Origin: Primorskyibacter marinus
Lineage (GTDB): Bacteria > Pseudomonadota > Alphaproteobacteria > Rhodobacterales > Rhodobacteraceae
Assembly (NCBI RefSeq): GCF_003313245.1
Contig: NZ_QJSD01000014.1
Span: 37,732 to 101,731, forward strand
DNA length: 64,000 nucleotides
Reading direction: 5' to 3'
Of the stretch, positions 57,188-64,000 are shown in pieces; the stretch's first letter is position 1; each line of letters begins with the position of its first letter. A model generated the notes under the pieces. The model did not search any database. It was given only the letters and a program-made list of their open reading frames with translations, and had not been told where the DNA came from. The translations under genes and the position numbers were made by a program.

Positions 57188-58001
57188 GCTCATATCGTTT
57201 GCTGCCGCGCTGGTCCTGTCCGGCGCGGCGGCGCTCGCGGCCCCACAGCGGGTCGTGTCTTTGAACGTCTGCACCGACCAGATGGCGATGCTGCTCTCCG
57301 GTCCCGGACAGTTGCTGGCGGTCTCCAAGCTGGCGTCGGACCCGCGCACATCCGCGATGGCCGAACAGGCCGAAGGCTGGCCCGTCACCGATGGCACCGC
57401 CGAGGATGTCTTTCTGCGCGCCCCCGATCTGGTGCTGGCCGGCACCTACACCACCCGCGCCACCGTCGAGATGCTGGAACGGCTGGGCGTGCGCGTCGAA
57501 CGCTTTGCGCCTGCAAACTCGCTTGCCGATGTGCGCGACAATCTTGCGCGGATGGGGGCGCTTCTGGGACGCGAGGTCGCCGCCACCGCCCTGATCGCGG
57601 CTTTTGACGCCCGGCTTGCCGCCCTGACCGAAACCCCTGACGCGCGCCCGCGCGTTGTCATGTATCAGGCGCTTGGCACCACGACCGGCGCCGACACGCT
57701 TGCAGGCGATGTGCTGCGCGCTGCGGGCTTTGAAAACATCGCCGCCGAGTTGGGCCTGCCTTTCGGTGGTCGCCTGCATCTGGAGGAACTGCTGCTGGCG
57801 CAACCCGATCTGATCCTGATCGGTGCGCCCTATGGCGGACATGCGCGCGCCACCGAACTGCTCGACCACCCCGCCCTTGCCGCCACCGGCGCGCTGCGGC
57901 GGATCGGCGATGGTGCCAAATGGACCTGCGAGACGCATTATATTCTTGATGCCGTGGCACAGATGCGCGCCCTGCGACTGGAATGGGAGGCCGCGCAATG
58001 A
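57174..58001 (+). CDS. btuF: Cobalamin ABC transporter substrate-binding protein
   Basis: About 275 residues; a periplasmic class III binding protein. The signal peptide (LISFAAALVLSGAAALA) ends before APQRVVSLNVCTDQMAMLL, a start typical of BtuF/FecB-type proteins. DVRDNLARMGALLGREVAA lies in the rigid linker helix, and LHLEELLLAQPDLILIG is the second-lobe motif. B12 as ligand is inferred from the riboswitch and btuB. GTG 57174, overlapping the btuB end, is chosen; ATG 57162 is also in frame. Confidence 0.9.
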   Translation: MRPSRLISFAAALVLSGAAALAAPQRVVSLNVCTDQMAMLLSGPGQLLAVSKLASDPRTSAMAEQAEGWPVTDGTAEDVFLRAPDLVLAGTYTTRATVEMLERLGVRVERFAPANSLADVRDNLARMGALLGREVAATALIAAFDARLAALTETPDARPRVVMYQALGTTTGADTLAGDVLRAAGFENIAAELGLPFGGRLHLEELLLAQPDLILIGAPYGGHARATELLDHPALAATGALRRIGDGAKWTCETHYILDAVAQMRALRLEWEAAQ

Positions 58002-58987
58002 GTCCCCGCATCCTTGCCGCCTTGCTCAGCCTGCTTGTGCTGGTGCTGTTTGCGGCCTCGATGTTTCTGGGTCACGCCGCCATCGGCCCGATGGATGCGC
58101 TGCGCACGCTTTCCGGTCAGGGCGAGGAGCTGACCACGTTGATCCTGACGCAGATCCGCCTGCCACGCGCGCTTCTGGCGGCGATGGTCGGCGCGTCGCT
58201 GGGTCTGGCCGGGGCGGCGATGCAGGGTTATCTGCGCAACCCGCTGGCCGAACCCGGACTGATCGGCGTGTCCGGGTCCGCAGCCCTTGGCGCAGTGATC
58301 GCGCTGCAAACCGGGCTGGCGGCGGGTTTTGCGCTGGCCTTGCCACTGATGGCGCTTGGCTTTGCCTTCGCTGCGGTCCTGCTGATCCTCGCCCTCGCCG
58401 GGCCGCGCGGGTCGTCGCTGACGCTGATCCTGGCAGGCATCGCGATCTCCGCTCTGGCGGGCGCGTTCACGGCGCTGGTGCTGAACCTGTCGCCCAACCC
58501 CTATGCCGCGTCGGAAATCATGTTCTGGATGATGGGCTCTGTCGCTGACCGCTCGATGGCACATGTGGCGCTGGCAGCCCCCCTGATCCTGTTGGGCTGG
58601 GCCGCGCTGTTCACGCTGGGCCGGGGGCTGGACGCGTTGACACTGGGCGAGGATGCGGCGCAGGCGATGGGCATCCCGCTGTCGCGTCTGCGCCTGACGC
58701 TTCTGGCGGGCACGGCCGCCGCCGTGGGGGCCGCGACGGCCGTGGCAGGCGCTGTGGGTTTTGTCGGCCTGATCGTGCCGCATATCCTGCGCCCGCTGAC
58801 CGGGGCACGCCCCTCAACGCTGCTCTGGGCCTCGGCGCTTGGCGGGGCGGCGATGGTGCTGGCGGCGGATCTTGCGGTGCGGCTGATCCTGCCCGATCGC
58901 GACCTGAAGCTCGGCGTTGTCATGGCGCTGATCGGCGCGCCGCTCTTTCTGCATCTGATCTACAAGACGCGAAGGGAGATGACATGA
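57998..58987 (+). CDS. btuC: Cobalamin ABC transporter permease
   Basis: A 329-residue FecCD-family permease with nine or ten helices. IRLPRALLAAMVGASLGLAGAAMQGYLRNPLAEPGLIGVS is the family signature. The ATPase-coupling loop is within LGEDAAQAMGIPLSRLRL, and GFVGLIVPHILRPLTG follows near the C terminus. It works as a dimer with two BtuD subunits. Starts and stops overlap with btuF and btuD (both ATGA), showing tight coupling. Confidence 0.94.
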   Translation: MSPRILAALLSLLVLVLFAASMFLGHAAIGPMDALRTLSGQGEELTTLILTQIRLPRALLAAMVGASLGLAGAAMQGYLRNPLAEPGLIGVSGSAALGAVIALQTGLAAGFALALPLMALGFAFAAVLLILALAGPRGSSLTLILAGIAISALAGAFTALVLNLSPNPYAASEIMFWMMGSVADRSMAHVALAAPLILLGWAALFTLGRGLDALTLGEDAAQAMGIPLSRLRLTLLAGTAAAVGAATAVAGAVGFVGLIVPHILRPLTGARPSTLLWASALGGAAMVLAADLAVRLILPDRDLKLGVVMALIGAPLFLHLIYKTRREMT

Positions 58988-59742
58988 CTCTGCTCGCGCT
59001 TCGTGCCCTGACGGTCCGGCGCGGCGACCGCCCGGTGGTGGATCGCGTGTCGTTTTCCATCGGCCCCGGCGAATGCGTCGGCCTGATCGGCCCGAACGGT
59101 GCGGGCAAGACAACGCTGATGCGCGCCGCCCTTGGGCTGTTGGCACACCAAGGCCATAGCAGCCTTGCCGAGATGCCCGCCCGCGACCGCGCCGCCACCG
59201 CCGCATGGCTGCCCCAGAAGCGAGAGATCGCCTGGCCCGTCACGGTCGAGGCGCTGGTGGCCCTTGGCCGCCTGCCGCATCTGCCGCGTGGCACAAGGCT
59301 GCGCGAAACCGACCGCGCCGCCGTCGAGGCCGCCTTGTCCCGCATGGGGCTGACCGCCTTCAGGGACCGGCTGGCAACAGAGCTGTCGGGGGGCGAGCAG
59401 GCCCGCGTTCTCATCGCCCGCGCGCTGGCGCAGGAAACGCCCCTGCTGATGGCGGACGAACCCTCTGCCGGGCTTGACCCGGCAGCTCAGATCGCCACGC
59501 TGCGGGTGTTTCGGCAGTTGACGCGCGAAGGTCGCGCGGTGCTGGCTTCGCTGCACGATCTCAACCTCGCGGCGCGCTATTGCTCGCGCCTGATCCTGCT
59601 GGGCGACGGATTGCTGGTGGCCGATGGCCCGCCCGCCGATGTGCTGACGCCCGACAATATCGCCCGCGTCTTTCACCTTGAGGCGCGGATGATCGACACC
59701 GATCACGGGCCGCTGTTTCAGGCCCTGGACGTGCTGCCATGA
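58984..59742 (+). CDS. btuD: Cobalamin ABC transporter ATP-binding protein
   Basis: A 252-residue ABC ATPase that drives B12 import. Walker A is GPNGAGKTT near residue 38, the Q-loop is in WLPQKREI, the signature is LSGGEQARVLIARALAQ, Walker B is LLMADEPSAGLD and the H-loop is in SLHDLN. All needed residues are present. It overlaps btuC by four bases; exbB follows after 22 bases. Confidence 0.95.
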   Translation: MTLLALRALTVRRGDRPVVDRVSFSIGPGECVGLIGPNGAGKTTLMRAALGLLAHQGHSSLAEMPARDRAATAAWLPQKREIAWPVTVEALVALGRLPHLPRGTRLRETDRAAVEAALSRMGLTAFRDRLATELSGGEQARVLIARALAQETPLLMADEPSAGLDPAAQIATLRVFRQLTREGRAVLASLHDLNLAARYCSRLILLGDGLLVADGPPADVLTPDNIARVFHLEARMIDTDHGPLFQALDVLP

Positions 59743-59764
59743 CCGCCTTGAAGGAGCCACTGCG

Positions 59765-60388
59765 ATGCTAGGCCAGATCCCCCCCCTGCTGTCACGCGGC
59801 GGTCCCGCGCTTTGGGTCATCGCCGCCCTGTCTGTCGTCACGCTGGCCCTGATCCTGTGGAAGCTGTGGCGCCTGTCGGTGCTGGGCGCATGGCGCCGCG
59901 CGCGGGTCGAAACTGCGCTGACGCTCTGGTCGGACGGTCAGCGCGACGCCGCCCGCGATCACCTGAAGGCCCGCCCCGGCCTGCGCGCCCGTGTGGCCCA
60001 TGCCGCGATGCAGGCGCTGACAGGCGGCATCGCCCCCGACCCCGCGCGAGAGGAAACCGCCCGCGTCGCCCGCGCCGCCCTGATCGAGGCGCGCACCGGG
60101 TTGCGCGCGCTGGAACTGATCGCCACCATCGCGCCGCTGCTTGGCCTTCTCGGCACGGTTCTGGGCATGATCGAGGCGTTTCAGGCCCTGCAAGACACGG
60201 GCAGCCGCGCCGATCCCGCAGCGCTTGCGGGCGGCATATGGGAGGCGCTGCTGACCACCGCCGCGGGCATGGCCGTGGCGATCCCGGCAGGCGTCGCCCT
60301 GTCATGGTTCGACAGCATCGCCGAACGCCTGTCGCATGATATGGAGGACGCAGCCACCCGCATCTTCACCACCGGACCCCGCAACTGA
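59765..60388 (+). CDS. exbB: MotA/TolQ/ExbB proton channel family protein
   Basis: A 207-residue membrane subunit of the TonB motor, which couples the proton gradient to outer-membrane transport. Three helices are predicted: ALWVIAALSVVTLALILWKLW near residues 15-35, the conserved LELIATIAPLLGLLGTVLGMIEAF near 114-138, and LLTTAAGMAVAIPAGVALSWF near 163-184. AAGGAG precedes the ATG. It follows btuD in the same operon, so this motor is probably dedicated to B12 uptake. The stop shares a base with the exbD start. Confidence 0.93.
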   Translation: MLGQIPPLLSRGGPALWVIAALSVVTLALILWKLWRLSVLGAWRRARVETALTLWSDGQRDAARDHLKARPGLRARVAHAAMQALTGGIAPDPAREETARVARAALIEARTGLRALELIATIAPLLGLLGTVLGMIEAFQALQDTGSRADPAALAGGIWEALLTTAAGMAVAIPAGVALSWFDSIAERLSHDMEDAATRIFTTGPRN

Positions 60389-60765
60389 TGTTGTCCCTCG
60401 CCGCCCCTCCACGCCGCCGCAGGCCCAGCCTGACGCCGATGATCGACGTGGTGTTTCTGCTGCTGGTCTTCTTCATGCTGGCCGCGCGGTTTGGCGGCGA
60501 AAACGTGGTGCCGCTTGTCATCGGCGGCGCGGGGGACGGCTGGACCGGACCGCCACGGCTGGTCGAGGTCAAAGCCACCGGCCTCACCCTCAACGGCATT
60601 CCGGTGGCGCGGGACGCGCTGGCGGATGCCCTCGCCCCGCTGATGCCCACGCCGGATGCGCCGGTCATCCTGCGCGGTGGCGAGGGCGCGTCGGTTCAGG
60701 ACATGCTGTCCCTGCTGGACCTGCTGCGCGCCGCTGGCCTGACATCGCTGGTGGTGGCGGAATGA
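60388..60765 (+). CDS. exbD: ExbD/TolR family protein with intact proton-carrying aspartate
   Basis: A 125-residue bitopic protein of the TonB motor. The single helix carries the essential aspartate in LTPMIDVVFLLLVFF (Asp20), preceded by a positively charged N-terminal stretch (RRRRP). The periplasmic domain follows from about residue 45. It is the first of two exbD genes in tandem; the second has Asn at the same place. It is directly coupled to exbB. Confidence 0.92.
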   Translation: MLSLAAPPRRRRPSLTPMIDVVFLLLVFFMLAARFGGENVVPLVIGGAGDGWTGPPRLVEVKATGLTLNGIPVARDALADALAPLMPTPDAPVILRGGEGASVQDMLSLLDLLRAAGLTSLVVAE

Positions 60766-60790
60766 ACACGCCACCCCCCATAGGCGCGCC

Positions 60791-61171
60791 ATGACCCGCC
60801 TGCTGCCCCCAATTCCCAGACGCGCGGCGCGCGAACCCGTGGTGCCGATGATCAACGTGGTGTTCCTGCTGCTGATCTTCTTTCTGATGACCGCCAGCCT
60901 GACCCCGCCCGACCCGCTGCCCCTGACCCTGCCGCAAAGCGCCAGCGAGGCGGCGGCGGATCAGGCCAACACGCTCTACCTTGCCAGCGATGGCCGGATC
61001 GCCTTTGGCACGTTGCGGGGCGCAGAGGCAGAAACCGCCGCGGCCACGGGCGCATCGGTGCTGCTCAAGGCCGATCGCGACGCACCGGCGCAGGCGCTCG
61101 CCGCCTTGCTGACCCGCCTTACCCGGCTTGGCGCCCAGCAGGTTTCCGTCGTCACCGAGGCCGCGCCGTGA
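60791..61171 (+). CDS. Second ExbD/TolR family protein, Asp replaced by Asn
   Basis: A 126-residue ExbD-like protein. Its membrane helix reads VVPMINVVFLLLIFFLMTA, with Asn22 where ExbD and TolR have the aspartate that carries protons. The rest (a short basic tail, one helix, a periplasmic domain of about 85 residues) is normal. ExbD acts as a dimer inside an ExbB pentamer, so a heterodimer with the intact upstream ExbD is a reasonable inference. It starts 25 bases after the first exbD and precedes tonB. Confidence 0.9.
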   Translation: MTRLLPPIPRRAAREPVVPMINVVFLLLIFFLMTASLTPPDPLPLTLPQSASEAAADQANTLYLASDGRIAFGTLRGAEAETAAATGASVLLKADRDAPAQALAALLTRLTRLGAQQVSVVTEAAP

Positions 61172-61205
61172 CCCGGCCCGCCACATGTCCTGACGGCCCA
61201 GACCG

Positions 61206-62246
61206 ATGAGAGGCGCGCTGGAAGCCGCAGCCGCTCTGACGCTGGCCACGGCCCTGCATGCGGCGGGGCTTGTCTGGGTCGACGACCACCTGTCACCGCA
61301 GGACGCCACCGCAGCGCAGGCGGGCGATCAGGGCAGTGACAGCGTGACGCTTGCCGCCCTGCCTTCCAGCATGGCCGGAATGCTGGAACGCTGGGACGCG
61401 CCGCCGCAAACCGCCACGCCAGCGGACCTGCCAGACGCACCGACACCGGAGGCCGCACCGGCTGTGCAACCGGCCGTGCCCGCGCCTGTCATGGCACCGC
61501 GCCCGGACGCGCTGATTGACCCTGCCAAGGATACCGCGCCCGCGCTGGACACAAGGTCGCCTGCCCCACGCGCGTTGGAAAGCGCGGCGCCGCAGGCACT
61601 GCGCGCGCCCTCCACGCCCGAAATGTCCCTGCCCGACCTGCCGAACACTCCGGCGCAGACCTTGCCAAGGTCATTGCCAATGCCGCGCCCGCCCGACCAA
61701 CGCGACAGCGCCGCCTTGCCGCAGGTGGACAGTGCAGCGCCGCCGCAACCCAGACGCCATGCGCCCCGCGTGTCAGAGCGGCCGCAAGCGCGCCCAGCGC
61801 CCCCCGCGCCCAGGCCCGCCCCGCAAAAGAGCACGACGAAAGCGTCTCCTCGCAAGCCTGCAAGCGCGGCCTCCCAGCAGATACCCTCCGCCGGGCGCAA
61901 GGCACAAACTGCCGCCGGGACCGACAACACCGCCCCGCAGCCAAGCCGCAGCAGCGCCGCGCAGATTGCCAGTGCCAAAGCCCGCTGGTCCGCGCAGTTG
62001 CGCCAGCGCATCGCCCGCGCCCAGCGCTATCCGCGCGGCACCCGCGCCACTGGCACGGTTGTCGTGAAGCTGAAGGTGACGCGGCAAGGCCGCGTGGTCG
62101 GTGCCAGCATCGCGCGCGGCTCCGGCGATGCCACGCTCGATCAGGCAGCCCTGCGCGCTGTCAATCGCGCCCGCCTGCCCGCCGCCCCGTCAGAGCTGAC
62201 GGATGCGGCGTATTTCTTCCAGATCCCGCTCGCCTTCCGCCGGTAG
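61206..62246 (+). CDS. tonB: TonB family energy-transducing protein
   Basis: A 346-residue protein. A short hydrophobic N-terminal segment (AAAALTLATALHAAGLVWV) anchors it, followed by over 200 residues rich in Pro, Ala and Gln/Arg that would span the periplasm, and a C-terminal TonB domain (about 270-346) with YPRGTRATGTVVVKLKVTRQGRVVGASI and LDQAALRAVNRARLP. The length is at the long end for TonB because of the linker. It is the last gene of the btu-exb operon. The N-terminal helix is weak, so a slightly earlier start cannot be excluded. Confidence 0.92.
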   Translation: MRGALEAAAALTLATALHAAGLVWVDDHLSPQDATAAQAGDQGSDSVTLAALPSSMAGMLERWDAPPQTATPADLPDAPTPEAAPAVQPAVPAPVMAPRPDALIDPAKDTAPALDTRSPAPRALESAAPQALRAPSTPEMSLPDLPNTPAQTLPRSLPMPRPPDQRDSAALPQVDSAAPPQPRRHAPRVSERPQARPAPPAPRPAPQKSTTKASPRKPASAASQQIPSAGRKAQTAAGTDNTAPQPSRSSAAQIASAKARWSAQLRQRIARAQRYPRGTRATGTVVVKLKVTRQGRVVGASIARGSGDATLDQAALRAVNRARLPAAPSELTDAAYFFQIPLAFRR

Positions 62247-62315
62247 CACCCGGTTTCGCCGGTAGCGTCCGGTTCCGCGGGCGGCACCCGGTCAGGCAGG
62301 TAGCGCCCGGTTCAG
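62240..62315. repeat. Four tandem 19-bp repeats between tonB and mrp
   Basis: Four units of 19 bases with the consensus C(C/G/A)GG(T/C)(A/G)GCnCCCGGTTnnG start at 62240, 62259, 62278 and 62297. The first unit contains the tonB stop codon and the last contains the mrp stop codon, so the whole convergent gap of 65 bases is made of the repeat. Divergence between units is two to six bases. Confidence 0.85.
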
Positions 62316-63382
62316 GCGATCCCGTCCTTGACCAGACGATCCGCAAGCTGCGCAAAAGCCTGCGCCACCGGCCCGTCGCCTGCGGCAATCGGCGTGCCAG
62401 CATCGCCCGACAGGCGCGTCTCCAGATCAACAGGCAGCGATCCGAGCAGCGGCACGCCCAGCTTTTCCGCCTCCGCCGCGACACCGCCCTGACCGAACAG
62501 ATGCGCCTCGTGCCCGCAAGAGGGGCAGATATAGGTGGACATGTTCTCGATCATCCCGAGAAGCGGCACCTTGAGCGTCTGGAACATGTCGATGGCCTTG
62601 CGCGCATCCAGCAGCGCCACGTCCTGCGGCGTGGACACGATCAGCGCGCCGGTCAGATCGGCCTTCTGGCCCAGCGTCAGTTGCACATCCCCGGTGCCGG
62701 GCGGCAGATCGACGATCAGCACGTCCAGCTCGCCCCATTGCACCTGTGTCATCATCTGTTGCATCGCGCCCATCAGCATCGGCCCGCGCCAGACAGCGGC
62801 CTTGCCTTCCTCCAGCATGAACCCGATGGACATCAGCGTGACGCCATGCGCGTGCAGCGGAATGATCGTCTTGCCATCCGGCGACGCGGGGCGCTTGTTG
62901 ATCCCCATCATGCGCGGCTGGCTGGGTCCGTATATATCGGCGTCCAGCAACCCCACGCGCCGACCCGAACGCGCCAGCGCCACCGCCAAGTTGGCCGAGA
63001 CCGTGGATTTGCCCACACCGCCCTTGCCGGAACCGACGACCAGAATGCGGTCCACACCCGGAGGGTTCATCGGCTGTGACTGCGGCTTGGCATGTCCGCC
63101 GAATTTCAGACTGGGCGGCGGCGTCTTTTCCGCCGGTCCATGCGCCGTCAACGCAACGCTGGCCGAGGTCACACCCTCGATCCGCGCCACCGCTTCCTCG
63201 GCCGCGCGGCGAAGCGGTTCCATGTGACGGGCGACTTCGGGACTTGGTGCCTCGATGACAAACCGCACGGTGCCACCGTCGACACTCAATGCGCGCACCA
63301 TATCGCTCGAAAAAAGATCGCCGCCATCCGGCAAGGCGAGTCCTGCCAAAACCCGCTCTACTTCATCGCGAATTTCATTCAT
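62312..63382 (-). CDS. Mrp/NBP35 family iron-sulfur carrier ATPase (ApbC)
   Basis: A 356-residue P-loop protein that binds and delivers 4Fe-4S clusters. Residues 1-90 form a MIP18-like domain (MNEIRDEVERVLAGLALPDGG). The deviant Walker A is GSGKGGVGKSTVSANLAVALA, and the cluster-binding CxxC is in STYICPSCGHEAHLFG. DLPPGTGDVQLTLGQ is another hallmark. ATG 63382 is chosen; 29 open codons upstream are not conserved. It is divergent from the DUF1127 gene, with two perfect dyads in the 215-base gap. Confidence 0.94.
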   Translation of the reverse strand: MNEIRDEVERVLAGLALPDGGDLFSSDMVRALSVDGGTVRFVIEAPSPEVARHMEPLRRAAEEAVARIEGVTSASVALTAHGPAEKTPPPSLKFGGHAKPQSQPMNPPGVDRILVVGSGKGGVGKSTVSANLAVALARSGRRVGLLDADIYGPSQPRMMGINKRPASPDGKTIIPLHAHGVTLMSIGFMLEEGKAAVWRGPMLMGAMQQMMTQVQWGELDVLIVDLPPGTGDVQLTLGQKADLTGALIVSTPQDVALLDARKAIDMFQTLKVPLLGMIENMSTYICPSCGHEAHLFGQGGVAAEAEKLGVPLLGSLPVDLETRLSGDAGTPIAAGDGPVAQAFAQLADRLVKDGIA

Positions 63383-63476
63383 GCTCAATTCTCCATCTTC
63401 GTTGCTGCTGAAGGTGGCAGCTTTGCGAGCGAACACAACCCTAACCCGACAGCCACAAAAAAATTGCAATATTTTA

Positions 63477-63515
63477 TGACGTTACGTCAGCGTCCACTAT
63501 GCATTCGCTGCATAG
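63477..63515. promoter_or_regulatory. Two perfect dyads in the mrp / DUF1127 divergent region
   Basis: TGACG-TTA-CGTCA (63477-63489) and CTATGCA-TTCGC-TGCATAG (63497-63515) are perfect inverted repeats seven bases apart. They lie about 95 and 115 bases from the mrp and DUF1127 starts. Their form and place suggest binding sites for a dimeric regulator of one or both genes. The regulator is unknown. Confidence 0.55.
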
Positions 63516-63535
63516 CAGCATTGAGTATTGGGGTA

Positions 63536-63563
63536 TTGTGCATCTGCAGCATAAGCCTATTTT
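63536..63563 (+). promoter_or_regulatory. Candidate promoter of the DUF1127 gene
   Basis: TTGTGC (63536-63541) and TATTTT (63558-63563) are separated by 16 bases, about 35 bases before the start codon. In Rhodobacter the homologous locus is transcribed from RpoHI/RpoHII promoters; these boxes would fit loosely but cannot be assigned to a sigma factor by eye. Confidence 0.35.
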
Positions 63564-63597
63564 GGTGTCAACGAAACGAAACGAACAACATACGAAA

Positions 63598-63825
63598 ATG
63601 AGCACCCAAATGGCATACGCAACGCATACATCAAACACTCAAGGCGCTTTCGCTGCACGCGTCGGCGGCGCTCTGGACTCCATCCGCACCCGATTTGCGC
63701 GCCGTCGCATCTACAAGCGCACATTGACAGAACTGCAATCGCTGTCCACCCGCGAACTCGAAGATCTGGGCCTGAACCGCAGCTCGCTGAACCGGATCGC
63801 CTACCAGGCCGCTTACGAGGTCTGA
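63598..63825 (+). CDS. DUF1127 domain small basic protein (CcaF1-like)
   Basis: A 75-residue basic protein. The C-terminal half, RRRIYKRTLTELQSLSTRELEDLGLNRSSLNRIAYQAAYE, is a DUF1127 domain. In Rhodobacter sphaeroides the DUF1127 protein CcaF1 is an RNA-binding protein encoded directly upstream of the CcsR small RNAs and made from the same stress-induced transcript. The same layout is seen here, with hairpins bearing CCTCCTCCC loops starting 15 bases after the stop. ATG 63598 precedes a normal N terminus; 33 open codons upstream overlap the promoter and are rejected. Confidence 0.88.
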   Translation: MSTQMAYATHTSNTQGAFAARVGGALDSIRTRFARRRIYKRTLTELQSLSTRELEDLGLNRSSLNRIAYQAAYEV

Positions 63826-63840
63826 ACAAGTTTCAAGGAT

Positions 63841-63909
63841 CGAAAGGCTTTTCCTCCTCCCTAAGCCTTTCGTAACTGGCGACGGTCTCCATCCTCCCGG
63901 AGATCGTCG
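63841..63909 (+). ncRNA. CcsR/cuckoo-type small RNA (first copy)
   Basis: Hairpin 1 has a perfect 10-bp stem, CGAAAGGCTT (63841-63850) with AAGCCTTTCG (63863-63872), and a 12-base loop containing CCTCCTCCC (63853-63861). Hairpin 2 has an 11-bp stem with one G-T pair (63880-63890 with 63899-63909) and a loop containing TCCTCCC. Double hairpins with anti-Shine-Dalgarno loops downstream of a DUF1127 gene define the CcsR or cuckoo RNA family of alphaproteobacteria, which dampens C1 metabolism and redox load under stress in Rhodobacter. No T run follows, so it is probably processed from the mRNA. Confidence 0.75.
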
Positions 63910-63919
63910 TCCGAAATTC

Positions 63920-64000
63920 CGGGCCAAACGGCCCGACACAGTTCGGAAGACGCCTCTCCTCCTCCCTGGCGTCAACCGTAACGAGAGCGGCGGCACTTCT
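63920..64000 (+). ncRNA. CcsR/cuckoo-type small RNA (second copy, cut by the window edge)
   Basis: After a small hairpin CGGGCC-AAAC-GGCCCG (63920-63935), GACGCC (63949-63954) pairs with GGCGTC (63968-63973) around a 13-base loop that again contains CCTCCTCCC (63958-63966). This matches the first hairpin of another CcsR unit. A second hairpin would lie beyond base 64000. Tandem copies are known for this family. Confidence 0.6.

Overview
The window looks like a chromosomal segment of a Rhodobacterales (Roseobacter-group) alphaproteobacterium. This rests on high GC, heavy GTG/TTG start use, a DUF2484 gene inside the division and cell-wall cluster, meso-DAP-type MurE, and a right-hand end that carries a DUF1127 gene followed by CCTCCTCCC-loop hairpins, an arrangement described in Rhodobacter. 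No insertion sequence, prophage, CRISPR array or rRNA gene was seen.

Layout. 1-4005 (+): SURF1, thrC, an M16 peptidase and a GNAT acetyltransferase, all overlapping. 4246-8175: a heavy-metal module, with ynfA-like and merR genes on the minus strand divergent from zntA and a DUF411 gene, and with MerR-type 19-bp-spacer promoters between them. 8522-16326: a GlcD-like FAD oxidase, a sulfotransferase-like gene, tRNA-Met(CAT), and histidine genes hisA and hisF-hisE interleaved with minus-strand small genes and an RNA methyltransferase. 16546-31845: a DUF2235 protein overlapping a lone form II CoxL-type molybdenum hydroxylase subunit, yciB, an EamA transporter, MgtC, ftsY, a zinc-finger protein, glutathione peroxidase, a ClC channel and a second FAD oxidase, then recN, bamD and lpxC.

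30925-54333 (minus) is a nearly complete dcw cluster read from right to left: mraZ-rsmH-ftsL-ftsI-murE-murF-mraY-murD, then two plus-strand genes, then ftsW-murG-murC-DUF2484-small membrane protein-murB-ddl-ftsQ-ftsA-ftsZ-lpxC, with bamD and recN following. It supplies the cytoplasmic peptidoglycan precursor pathway, lipid I synthesis and transfer, the septal synthase pair FtsW/FtsI and the FtsZ/FtsA ring.

55041-62246 (+) is a cobalamin uptake operon: a cobalamin riboswitch, btuB, btuF, btuC and btuD, followed at once by exbB, two exbD genes and tonB. One B12-sensing leader could therefore control both the transporter and its own energy-coupling motor. The second ExbD has Asn where the proton-carrying Asp is expected. 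62312-63382 (minus) is an Mrp/ApbC ATPase, separated from tonB by four 19-bp tandem repeats. The window ends in a DUF1127 gene and hairpins with anti-Shine-Dalgarno-like loops that match the published CcaF1-CcsR (cuckoo RNA) arrangement; the series is cut by the window edge.
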